Shown: positions 37,981-45,144 of the stretch, in pieces
Position numbering within the stretch: the first letter of the stretch is position 1
Layout of the letters: the number at the start of each line of letters is the position of its first letter
Assembly: GCF_004801905.1 (NCBI RefSeq)
Contig: NZ_SSSN01000003.1
Coordinates: 434,001 to 498,000 of the forward strand
Origin: Orlajensenia flava
Lineage (GTDB): Bacteria; Actinomycetota; Actinomycetes; Actinomycetales; Microbacteriaceae
Direction: 5' to 3'
DNA length: 64,000 nt
Notes under the pieces: generated by a model
The model's database searches: none
What the model was told of the DNA's origin: nothing
Seen by the model: the letters and a program-made list of their open reading frames with translations, nothing else
Position numbers and translations under genes: made by a program

Positions 37981-39525
37981 ATGAATCCTTCAGACGTCAC
38001 CCCCACTCACAATCCGCTCCGGTCGCCCGCCGACTACCGACTCAACCGCATCGCCGGCCCGAGTGCGCTGATCATCTTCGGCGTCACCGGCGATCTCTCG
38101 CGCAAGAAGCTCATGCCGGCCGTCTACGACCTGGCCAACCGCGGCCTGCTGCCCCCGGGCTTCGGACTCGTGGGCTTCGCCCGGCGCGACTGGGAGGACC
38201 AGGACTTCGCCACGATCGTCCACGACTCGGTCAAGCAGTACGCCCGTACCGAGTTCCGCGAGGAGGTCTGGGAGCAGCTGAGCCAGGGCATCCGCTTCGT
38301 CTCGGGGAGCTTCGACGATGACGAGGCGTTCGAGAACCTCAAGACGACGCTCGAGGAGCTCGATCGTGAGCGCGGAACCATGGGCAACCACGCGTTCTAC
38401 CTGTCCATCCCGCCTAAGGCGTTCCCCGAGGTGACGGAGCAGCTGCGCCGCTCCGGCCTCGCGCAGGACACTCCCGGCCAGTGGCGGCGCGTGGTGATCG
38501 AGAAGCCGTTCGGGCACGACCTGAAATCCGCGCGTGAGCTCAACGAGGTCGTCGGCAGCGTCTTCCCCCAGGACTCGGTGTTCCGCATCGACCACTACCT
38601 GGGCAAGGAGACGGTGCAGAACATCCTCGCACTGCGCTTCGCGAACCAGCTCTACGAACCGATCTGGAACACCAACTACGTCGACCACGTGCAGATCACC
38701 ATGGCCGAGGACATCGGCGTCGGTGGACGTGCCGGCTACTACGACGGCATCGGCGCGGCGCGCGACGTCATCCAGAACCACCTCCTGCAGTTGCTCGCGC
38801 TCACGGCCATGGAGGAGCCCATCTCGTTCAAGGCCTCCGATCTGCGCGCCGAGAAGGAGAAGATCCTGGCGGCCGTCCGACTGCCGGAGGACCTGTCCAC
38901 CGTGACGGCTCGCGGCCAGTACGCAGGAGGGTGGCAGGGCGGCGAGAAGGTGCTCGGCTTCCTCGAGGAGGACGGCATGAGCCCCGAATCGACGACGGAG
39001 ACCTACGCGGCCGTCAAGCTCGAGATCGGCACCCGCCGGTGGGCCGGAGTGCCCTTCTACCTCCGCGCGGGCAAGCGACTCGGACGCCGCGTCACCGAGA
39101 TCGCGGTGGTGTTCAAGCGCGCACCGCAGCAGCTGTTCGCGAACAGCCAGACCGCCCAGCTCGGCCAGAACGCGCTTGTCATCCGTGTGCAGCCCGATGA
39201 GGGCGTCACCATCCGGTTCGGGTCCAAGGTCCCGGGTGCCGGCATGCAGGTGCGCGACGTGACGATGGACTTCGGCTACGGTCACGCCTTCACCGAAGCG
39301 AGCCCCGAGGCCTACGAGCGCCTCATCCTCGACGTGCTGCTCGGCGAGCCGCCGTTGTTCCCCCGGCACGAGGAGGTGGAGCTGTCGTGGAAGATCCTCG
39401 ACCCCATCGAGGAGTACTGGGAGAAGGCGGGTGGCCCGCTCGACCAGTACAGCCCCGGTTCGTGGGGTCCGACATCAGCCGATGAGTTGCTCGCCCGCGA
39501 CGGCAGAACCTGGAGACGCCCATGA
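37981..39525 (+). CDS. zwf: Glucose-6-phosphate dehydrogenase
   Basis: Zwf oxidises glucose-6-phosphate to 6-phosphogluconolactone, making NADPH. The 514-residue product has the nucleotide-binding motif ALIIFGVTGDLSRKKLMPAVY, the substrate site RIDHYLGKETVQNIL with the catalytic His-Tyr-Leu-Gly-Lys, and the C-terminal YERLILDVLLGEPPLFPRHEEVELSWKILDP. The ATG at 37981 is 5 bp after the pgi stop, and its stop overlaps the opcA ATG (ATGA). Confidence 0.97.
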   Translation: MNPSDVTPTHNPLRSPADYRLNRIAGPSALIIFGVTGDLSRKKLMPAVYDLANRGLLPPGFGLVGFARRDWEDQDFATIVHDSVKQYARTEFREEVWEQLSQGIRFVSGSFDDDEAFENLKTTLEELDRERGTMGNHAFYLSIPPKAFPEVTEQLRRSGLAQDTPGQWRRVVIEKPFGHDLKSARELNEVVGSVFPQDSVFRIDHYLGKETVQNILALRFANQLYEPIWNTNYVDHVQITMAEDIGVGGRAGYYDGIGAARDVIQNHLLQLLALTAMEEPISFKASDLRAEKEKILAAVRLPEDLSTVTARGQYAGGWQGGEKVLGFLEEDGMSPESTTETYAAVKLEIGTRRWAGVPFYLRAGKRLGRRVTEIAVVFKRAPQQLFANSQTAQLGQNALVIRVQPDEGVTIRFGSKVPGAGMQVRDVTMDFGYGHAFTEASPEAYERLILDVLLGEPPLFPRHEEVELSWKILDPIEEYWEKAGGPLDQYSPGSWGPTSADELLARDGRTWRRP

Positions 39526-40484
39526 TCGTCGACCTTCCCGACACGACGACGAGCGGCATCTCCAAGTCGCTCGTGAAGCTGCGCGAGGAGGGCGGCGCGG
39601 TCGCCCTCGGTCGCGTGCTCACCCTCATCATCGCCTCCGAGGAGGCGACGGCCGAGGAGGCCATCGAGGCGGCGAACGAGGCGTCCCGCGAGCATCCCAT
39701 GCGCGTCATCGTGCTCGTCACGGATGCGGCTGAGACGGATGCCGAGCCGCGCCTCGACGCCGAGATCCGTGTCGGCGGTGACGCCGGCGCCAGCGAGGTC
39801 ATCATGCTGCGACCGCACGGCGAGGTCGCCAGCGACGAGCAGAGCCTCGTCATGGGCCTCCTCCTGCCCGATGCGCCCGTCGTGGTCTGGTGGCCGGGGT
39901 CGGCGCCCGACGTGCCGGGATCCTCGCCGCTGGGCCGCATCGCACAGCGGCGCATCACCGACGCCTCCGCCCGGGCCGCTGACCCGCAGCAGGCGCTCGT
40001 CAGCTGCGCGCGCACCTACACGCCGGGCGACGCCGACTTCGCCTGGACCCGCGTGACGCTGTGGCGCGCCCAACTCGCCGCCGTGCTCGACCAGCCGCCG
40101 TTCGAGAACATCACCCGGGTCGAGGTGTCCGGCTCTCTCGACTCGCCGTCGACCACCCTGCTCGCGGCGTGGCTGCACCTGGCCCTCCAGGCGCCGACGC
40201 AGTACGCCCTCACCGACGACGCGCACCCTCAGGGCATTCAGGGCGTCCGGCTCTTCCGCGGCGACGACTCGATCGACCTGGTGCGCATGAGCTCGGGAAT
40301 CGCCACGCTCACGCAGCCGGGTCAGCCTCCGCACGAGGTCGCCCTCCAGCGCCGCAGCCTGCGGGACTGCCTGGCCGACGAGCTGCGCCGGCTCGACCCC
40401 GACGAGCTGTACGGTGAAGTCATCACCGCGGGGCTCGCCGGCCTCGACGCACCGGAGCCGATCACCACGGGAGCCCTCGCATGA
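39522..40484 (+). CDS. opcA: Glucose-6-phosphate dehydrogenase assembly protein OpcA
   Basis: OpcA is needed for active glucose-6-phosphate dehydrogenase in Actinobacteria and cyanobacteria. The 320-residue protein starts MIVDLPDTTTSGISKSLVKL and contains REHPMRVIVLVTDAAE, GASEVIMLRPHGEVASDEQSLVMGLLLPDAPVVVWWPG and WTRVTLWRAQLAAVLDQPPFE, the conserved OpcA pattern. It overlaps zwf by 4 bp and pgl by 4 bp, consistent with stoichiometric production with Zwf. Confidence 0.95.
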   Translation: MIVDLPDTTTSGISKSLVKLREEGGAVALGRVLTLIIASEEATAEEAIEAANEASREHPMRVIVLVTDAAETDAEPRLDAEIRVGGDAGASEVIMLRPHGEVASDEQSLVMGLLLPDAPVVVWWPGSAPDVPGSSPLGRIAQRRITDASARAADPQQALVSCARTYTPGDADFAWTRVTLWRAQLAAVLDQPPFENITRVEVSGSLDSPSTTLLAAWLHLALQAPTQYALTDDAHPQGIQGVRLFRGDDSIDLVRMSSGIATLTQPGQPPHEVALQRRSLRDCLADELRRLDPDELYGEVITAGLAGLDAPEPITTGALA

Positions 40485-41248
40485 CCAGTGACAGACGCGT
40501 CCTCGTGCACGCCAGCACCGAGGAGCTCGCCGCATCCGTCGCCGCTCGCTTCATCACCAAGACCGTGGACATCCTCGACGACCTGGGAAGCGCCACGATC
40601 GTCCTCACAGGAGGTCGCGTCGGCACGGCCGTTCTCGCCGCGGTCAACGCGAGCCCGGCTCGCGACAGCATCGACTGGTCGCGTGTGAGCTTCTGGTGGG
40701 GCGATGAGCGGTGGCTGCCCCGCGATGACGACGAGCGCAACGAGAAGCAGGCACGGGACGCACTGCTCGACCACATCGCCGTCCCGCCGGAGAACGTGCA
40801 CCCCTTTCCGGCGACGAATGACGGCATCGAGCTGGATGCGGCCGCTTCGCGTTACGAGGCGGAGCTGGCCGCGCACGGCGACGAGAGCGGCATGCCCCGC
40901 TTCGACATCACCTTCCTGGGGGTCGGACCCGACGGCCACATCGCTTCGCTGTTCCCGCACCGCTCGGGCATCAGCATCGACGACTGCGCCGTCATCCCCG
41001 TCCGCAACTCGCCCAAGCCGCCGCCCGAGCGACTCAGCCTCACCCGCCCCGCGTTGAACGCGTCCGAGCGCATCTGGTTGGTGCTCGCGGGCGCCGATAA
41101 GGCATCCGCGCTGGGCCTCGCCCTCGCCGGGGCCTCGCGCGATGAGGTTCCCGTCGCCGGCATCAAGGGCCGCAAGCGCACCGTCTTCTTCGTGGATGCG
41201 GAGGCCGCGGCGGAGGTGCCCGAGGGGCTCATCGCGCCGAGCTACTGA
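40481..41248 (+). CDS. pgl: 6-Phosphogluconolactonase
   Basis: Pgl hydrolyses 6-phosphogluconolactone, the product of Zwf. The 255-residue product is a DevB-type lactonase: ATIVLTGGRVGTAVLAAV, WSRVSFWWGDERWLPRDDDERNE, FDITFLGVGPDGHIASLFPH with the key histidine, and SLTRPALNASERIWLVLAGADKA. The ATG at 40481 overlaps the opcA stop. The last 20 bp overlap the 3' end of the convergent FAD monooxygenase gene. Confidence 0.95.
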   Translation: MTSDRRVLVHASTEELAASVAARFITKTVDILDDLGSATIVLTGGRVGTAVLAAVNASPARDSIDWSRVSFWWGDERWLPRDDDERNEKQARDALLDHIAVPPENVHPFPATNDGIELDAAASRYEAELAAHGDESGMPRFDITFLGVGPDGHIASLFPHRSGISIDDCAVIPVRNSPKPPPERLSLTRPALNASERIWLVLAGADKASALGLALAGASRDEVPVAGIKGRKRTVFFVDAEAAAEVPEGLIAPSY

Positions 41249-42809
41249 ACGCAGGAGCCGGGCTCCAGCGCTCGATCGCCGATCGAAGGCCGTCAACCGC
41301 TTGGGCATCGGCGACCCCATCGAGTGCCCACGCGACGTAACCGTCCGGGCGGATGAACAGCGCCGTGTCGCCGAGTTCGGGAGCGTCGACTCGGATGATC
41401 GTGTCGGGCACGTCCAATCCCGTGATGCCGTCGTCGACCCCCGGGCCTGACACCAGGACCGGCTTGGCACGTCGCAGCACCTCGACCAGCCGCGTGTGTG
41501 CGCCGTCGCCACTGACGGTCAGCTCCGGCGCGAGGTGGCCGACGTACGAGTTCGACGGGTCGGCTCCCCCCATCTCGTACCGGACGTCGGCTCCCGACAG
41601 CATGCCCGCAAGGCGAGCGCGCGCCGCGACGTCGCCGAGCAACTCGGCCAGCAACTCGCGCTGGGCGTCCACGCCGGGACCTGGCGCCATGAGAGCCATC
41701 TGCGCCCGCGTGTGCATCAGGACGCGCGCGCTCGCGGGCATCCGCTCGCTCTCATAGCTGTCCAGCAGGTCGACGGGGGCGGCCCCGCTGACCACCGCTG
41801 CGAGTTTCCAGCCGAGGTTGAGCGCGTCCTGCAGGCCGAGATTGAGCCCGGGACCGCCCACTGCCGAGTGGACATGCGCGGCATCGCCGAGCAGCAGCAC
41901 TCGTCCATCGCGGTAGCGACTGGCCTGACGCGAGTTCACTCCGATCACCCGGCGCATGTTCTCGTTTCGGCCGATGGCATCGGCAGCAACCGGCAGCGGG
42001 TGTCCGGTGACGCGCTCGAACGCTGCCTCGAGCTCTTCCTCCACGGGCTCGGCCGAGTCGTTCTCGGTCACGCTGGCGCCGTTCCACTCCATGACGGAGA
42101 CGAGCATGCGGCCGGGCGCACCGAGCGGCATGATGGCTACCACCCCGGTCGGGAATCGATTGTGCCGGAAGGGCGCGACAGTGCTCTTCCCCAGACGGAT
42201 GCCGCCCGTCGCGGAATCACGCGCGTCGTCTGAGATGCCGACGTGCGCCGACCGCGAGACGAATTCGTCGCTCGTGACCCCGTCGAAGTCGATGCCGGCG
42301 TGCTTGCGCACGAAGCTGCGTCCTCCGTCCGCGCCGACGACGTACGCACCCGTAAGGGTCGTGGTGCCCGCCGGGCCGCTCACCTCTACGTCGATCGAAC
42401 CGTCCGACGACTGCGGCGAGCTCGTCTGCCGGAAGCCCAGCACCTCGACGCCGCGCCGGATCTCGACGCCGAGTTCCCGCGCTCGCGCCTCCAGCACCTC
42501 CTCGATCCGGGTCTGCGGCACCATCATCAGGGTGAGGGGAACGTCGACGTCACGCAGGTCGAGCGGGATCCCGCCGAACTGGAAGAAGGGCGCGGACGGC
42601 GCCGGGCCCGCGGAACCGGCCAGGGGTTCGTAGAGTCCGCGCTGGTCGAGGCACTGCAACACCTGGCCGACCAGGCCATTGGCTCGCTGCGCCGTTGTTC
42701 GCCCGTCCAGCCGCTCGACGACGAGCGCGCGAGCTCCCCCGAGGGCGAGCTCGCATGCGAGGAGGAGGCCGTTCGGTCCTGCTCCCGAGATGATGACGTC
42801 CGCGTCCAT
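41229..42809 (-). CDS. FAD-dependent aromatic monooxygenase (PheA/TfdB, rifampicin-monooxygenase-like)
   Basis: The 526-residue flavoprotein has the Rossmann motif ISGAGPNGLLLACELALGGA (residues about 7-26), the conserved GADGGRSFVRKHAGI, and the FAD ribityl motif VLLLGDAAHVHSAVGGPGLNLGLQDALNLGWKLA. A thioredoxin-like C-terminal domain of about 100 residues (LFIRPDGYVAWALDG at the end) places it with the PheA/TfdB hydroxylases, a group that also includes antibiotic-modifying enzymes such as rifampicin monooxygenase. The substrate is not readable. The ATG at 42809 has AAGGGG upstream. It is divergent from the HTH/Clp-N pair and shares the double operator, so it is probably their regulated target. 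The 3' end overlaps pgl by 20 bp. Confidence 0.9.
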   Translation of the reverse strand: MDADVIISGAGPNGLLLACELALGGARALVVERLDGRTTAQRANGLVGQVLQCLDQRGLYEPLAGSAGPAPSAPFFQFGGIPLDLRDVDVPLTLMMVPQTRIEEVLEARARELGVEIRRGVEVLGFRQTSSPQSSDGSIDVEVSGPAGTTTLTGAYVVGADGGRSFVRKHAGIDFDGVTSDEFVSRSAHVGISDDARDSATGGIRLGKSTVAPFRHNRFPTGVVAIMPLGAPGRMLVSVMEWNGASVTENDSAEPVEEELEAAFERVTGHPLPVAADAIGRNENMRRVIGVNSRQASRYRDGRVLLLGDAAHVHSAVGGPGLNLGLQDALNLGWKLAAVVSGAAPVDLLDSYESERMPASARVLMHTRAQMALMAPGPGVDAQRELLAELLGDVAARARLAGMLSGADVRYEMGGADPSNSYVGHLAPELTVSGDGAHTRLVEVLRRAKPVLVSGPGVDDGITGLDVPDTIIRVDAPELGDTALFIRPDGYVAWALDGVADAQAVDGLRSAIERWSPAPAFSSSAR

Positions 42810-42846
42810 GATGATCCCCTTCCCACGTCACCGACGGCGACTCGGC

Positions 42847-42892
42847 TGTCAGTGTAGATTGACACATGGCGCGCTGTCAATCTAGACTGACA
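42847..42892. promoter_or_regulatory. Twin operator dyads containing two face-to-face promoters
   Basis: TGTCAGTGTAGATTGACA (42847-42864) and TGTCAATCTAGACTGACA (42875-42892) are near-palindromes and inverted copies of each other with one mismatch. Plus strand: TTGACA (42859-42864), 18 bp, TAGACT (42883-42888), then 6 bp to the HTH ATG at 42895. Minus strand: TTGACA (42880-42875), 18 bp, TACACT (42856-42851), serving the monooxygenase with a leader of about 35 nt. Each dyad thus holds the -35 of one promoter and the -10 of the other, so a bound repressor would silence both directions. Confidence 0.85.
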
Positions 42893-42894
42893 GC

Positions 42895-43095
42895 ATGACG
42901 ATCGACCTCGACGCGCAGCTCAGCGCCGCTGACCCGGCAATCCGACTCCGCGCCGTCGGCGCGCTCCACCGGCTGGCGGAGCGCATCGAGGTGGCAGCGG
43001 TCGACGCAGCACGTGCCGACGGTTGGTCGTGGGAGCAGATCGGCGACGCCCTCGGCGTCTCCCGGCAATCCGTGCACACGAAGTACGGGAAGTGA
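42895..43095 (+). CDS. Small helix-turn-helix protein
   Basis: This 66-residue protein consists of a helical segment (RAVGALHRLAERIEVAAVDAARADG) and a C-terminal helix-turn-helix, GWSWEQIGDALGVSRQSVHTKYG, of the sigma-region-4-like type. The predicted transcription start coincides with its ATG, and no Shine-Dalgarno fits because the operator ends 2 bp before the ATG, so the mRNA is probably leaderless. Eight bp later begins a Clp-N domain protein in the same direction. It probably binds the two dyads and represses both promoters. One HTH per chain implies a dimer per dyad. Target binding is inference. Confidence 0.85.
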   Translation: MTIDLDAQLSAADPAIRLRAVGALHRLAERIEVAAVDAARADGWSWEQIGDALGVSRQSVHTKYGK

Positions 43096-43103
43096 GGACA
43101 GAC

Positions 43104-43565
43104 ATGCACGAGACCTACCCCTCGGACGTCCGGCGGGCCGTGACCGCCGCCGCTGATGAGGCGATCCGACGCGGCGATCGCCGTATCGGCACGGACCACC
43201 TGCTCCTCGGCGTCCTCGCCACGGCGGAACCCGAGGCGATTGCCGCGCTCGGTACTGACTTCGACAGTGCCTCGGCGGCATTCGACCGCCTGGATGTCGA
43301 GGCCCTCGGAAGCATCGGCATCCGCGCCACCGCTCCCCCGGTGAGCCTGCGGCAAACGACCGCGCGACGGCTCCCGCTCACCTCGGCGTCCCGCGCGGTG
43401 CTGCAGCGGAGTCTGCGCTACGCGGTCGCCGCCCGCGGACGCAGGCGGATCCACAGCGACAACATCATCCTGTCGCTGCTGGACTGCACCCCACCCGACC
43501 CGGCCGCCGCCCTGCTGGACGTCCTCGGATGCGACCGCGCGGCGATTCGAGAGCAACTCGGCTGA
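43104..43565 (+). CDS. Stand-alone double Clp-N domain protein
   Basis: The 153-residue protein contains two Clp N-terminal repeats and no ATPase domain: AVTAAADEAIRRGDRRIGTDHLLLGVL (about residues 12-38) and LTSASRAVLQRSLRYAVAARGRRRIHSDNIILSLL (about 93-127). In ClpC/ClpA this domain binds adaptors, substrates and, in mycobacterial ClpC1, the natural products cyclomarin, ecumicin and rufomycin. The ATG at 43104 has GAGGA upstream and lies 8 bp after the HTH gene, so the two are co-transcribed. The pairing suggests a sensory or regulatory partner for the HTH protein, comparable to mycobacterial ClpC2 as I recall it; the ligand is unknown. A terminator hairpin follows. Confidence 0.87.
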   Translation: MHETYPSDVRRAVTAAADEAIRRGDRRIGTDHLLLGVLATAEPEAIAALGTDFDSASAAFDRLDVEALGSIGIRATAPPVSLRQTTARRLPLTSASRAVLQRSLRYAVAARGRRRIHSDNIILSLLDCTPPDPAAALLDVLGCDRAAIREQLG

Positions 43566-43570
43566 GACGA

Positions 43571-43605
43571 CGAAGACCCTCGCCCGAACAGGACGAGGGT
43601 CTTCG
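43571..43605. terminator. Bidirectional hairpin terminator between the Clp-N gene and rbpA
   Basis: CGAAGACCCTCG (43571-43582) and CGAGGGTCTTCG (43594-43605) form a perfect 12-bp stem with an 11-nt loop in the 51-bp gap between two convergent genes. U-runs are weak on both sides, as often in high-GC Actinobacteria. Confidence 0.85.
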
Positions 43606-43616
43606 TGAAAGTGCCG

Positions 43617-43982
43617 TTATTCGGCGGATGCGGTGCCGCGACGTTCGCGCAACTGCTGCAGCGCCTCGTCGAGCAACTGCTCCGCCTCCTGCTCGGTTCG
43701 CCGCTCCTTGACATAGGCCAGGTGGGTCTTGTACGGCTCCATCTTGGCCACGAGCGGCGGGTTGTCCTTGTCGCGACCGGCCGGCAGACCCGACTGCGGG
43801 GAATCGATCGTCTCGGGGATCTCCTCCTCGGGCAGGTTCGCGGCGAAGTAGCGGACGGTCTCGTTGCCGAGAGCGTCCCAGTACGACACGGCAACCCGGT
43901 CGGCGTGGAACCCGCGGTCCTGCTCGCCCATCGGGCCTGCTCCGACGCGCGAACCCCGGATGGCGCTGCTTCCTGATGCCAT
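43617..43982 (-). CDS. rbpA: RNA polymerase-binding protein RbpA
   Basis: RbpA binds sigma-A-type factors and RNA polymerase and stabilises open complexes in Actinobacteria. The 121-residue product starts MASGSSAIRGSRVGAGPMGE and contains VSYWDALGNETVRYFAANLPEEEIPETIDSPQSGLPAG, the conserved core and sigma-interaction region, then a helical acidic C-terminus. The zinc-binding cysteines of Streptomyces RbpA are absent, as in many mycobacterial-type RbpA proteins. It starts 4 bp after secG and ends toward a strong hairpin. Confidence 0.95.
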   Translation of the reverse strand: MASGSSAIRGSRVGAGPMGEQDRGFHADRVAVSYWDALGNETVRYFAANLPEEEIPETIDSPQSGLPAGRDKDNPPLVAKMEPYKTHLAYVKERRTEQEAEQLLDEALQQLRERRGTASAE

Positions 43983-43986
43983 GCGA

Positions 43987-44238
43987 TCAGGCTCCCGTCT
44001 CGAACTTGGTGATGAGGCCCAGCACCACGATGCACGCGATCCAGACGAGCGCGAGAATCACCGTGATGCGATTGAGGTTGCGCTCCGCGACACCGGAGGC
44101 ACCGAGGTTGGAGGTGACGCCACCGCCGAACATGTCGGAGAGACCGCCACCGCGCCCCTTGTGCAAGAGGATGAGGAGGGTGAGCAGGAGGCTCGTGAGC
44201 CCGAGCAGCACCTGCAGAACAACCTGGAGAATCTCCAC
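43987..44238 (-). CDS. secG: Preprotein translocase subunit SecG
   Basis: SecG is the small subunit of the SecYEG channel. The 83-residue product has two membrane segments (VEILQVVLQVLLGLTSLLLTLLILLHKG and NRITVILALVWIACIVVLGLITKF) around the conserved loop GRGGGLSDMFGGG. I chose GTG at 44238 with AAAGG upstream; residues before it are not SecG-like. It lies after tpiA behind a hairpin and just before rbpA. Confidence 0.95.
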   Translation of the reverse strand: MEILQVVLQVLLGLTSLLLTLLILLHKGRGGGLSDMFGGGVTSNLGASGVAERNLNRITVILALVWIACIVVLGLITKFETGA

Positions 44239-44319
44239 GGAAAACCTTTCAGCTATCAGCGCGCGAGGGCGCCGCGACCACAAGCAAGTATAACCGGCTG
44301 ACGGGCGGCGGCCTCGACA

Positions 44320-44341
44320 GGCCCGGGAGTCGACCCGGGCC
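44320..44341 (-). terminator. Hairpin after tpiA
   Basis: GGCCCGGG (44320-44327) and CCCGGGCC (44334-44341) form a perfect 8-bp stem with a 6-nt loop, 14 bp after the tpiA stop and 80 bp before secG. There is no U-tract. It probably ends or attenuates the gap-pgk-tpiA transcript. Confidence 0.65.
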
Positions 44342-44355
44342 CGTCGTGGCGCAGG

Positions 44356-45144
44356 TCAGAGACCGACGTGCTGCGGGAAGCGGACGATGCTGGCGAACTC
44401 GTCCAGGTCGAGGCTGGCACCGCCCACGAGGGCGCCATCCACGTTCGGTTCGCGCATGAACCCGGCGATGTTGGCCGCCTTGACGGAACCCCCGTAGAGG
44501 ATGCGGGTCTTCGCCGCAACGTCCTCGCCGAGGGTCTCCACGAGAACCGTGCGGAGCGCTGCAGCGACCTGCTCGGCCTGCTCGGGCGTCGCTGCCTGGC
44601 CCGAGCCGATCGCCCAGACCGGCTCGTAGGCCACCACGACATCGGCTGCGCCGGTCACGCCTGCCAACGCAGCTCGCAGCTGCGCGACCGGAACGGCGCT
44701 CGGACCGTGCTTCTCCAGGTCGTCCGCGGTCTCGCCGACGCAGATGATCGGCACGAGGTTGTGCCGGAGGGCCGCCTGCACCTTCGCGCCGACCACCTCA
44801 TCCGTCTCGTTGTGCAGAGTGCGCCGTTCGGAGTGTCCGATGATGACGTAGCTGCATTCGAGCTTGGCCAGGAAGGCACCTGAGATCTCGCCGGTGTATG
44901 CGCCGGAATCGTGCTCCGACAGGTCTTGCGCACCGAAGGCGATGGGCAGCTTGTCGCTGCTCACGAGCGTCTGAACGCTCCGCAGGTCGGTGAACGGCGG
45001 GAACACCGCCACCTCGGCCGCCGCGAAGTCGTGCTTGGCGTCGCCTAGGCTCCACGCCAGCTTCTGCACGAACGCAATCGCCTGCAGGTGATCGAGGTTG
45101 AGCTTCCAGTTGCCCGCTATGAGCGGGGTTCGCGTCACTGCCAT
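44356..45144 (-). CDS. tpiA: Triosephosphate isomerase
   Basis: TpiA interconverts dihydroxyacetone phosphate and glyceraldehyde-3-phosphate. The 262-residue protein has the N-terminal PLIAGNWKLNLDHLQAI with the active-site Asn and Lys, YVIIGHSERRTLHNETDE with the catalytic His, VVAYEPVWAIGSGQAATPEQ with the catalytic Glu, and the phosphate loop ILYGGSVKAANIAGF. Its start overlaps the pgk end by 10 bp. It is the last gene of gap-pgk-tpiA. Confidence 0.97.
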   Translation of the reverse strand: MAVTRTPLIAGNWKLNLDHLQAIAFVQKLAWSLGDAKHDFAAAEVAVFPPFTDLRSVQTLVSSDKLPIAFGAQDLSEHDSGAYTGEISGAFLAKLECSYVIIGHSERRTLHNETDEVVGAKVQAALRHNLVPIICVGETADDLEKHGPSAVPVAQLRAALAGVTGAADVVVAYEPVWAIGSGQAATPEQAEQVAAALRTVLVETLGEDVAAKTRILYGGSVKAANIAGFMREPNVDGALVGGASLDLDEFASIVRFPQHVGL

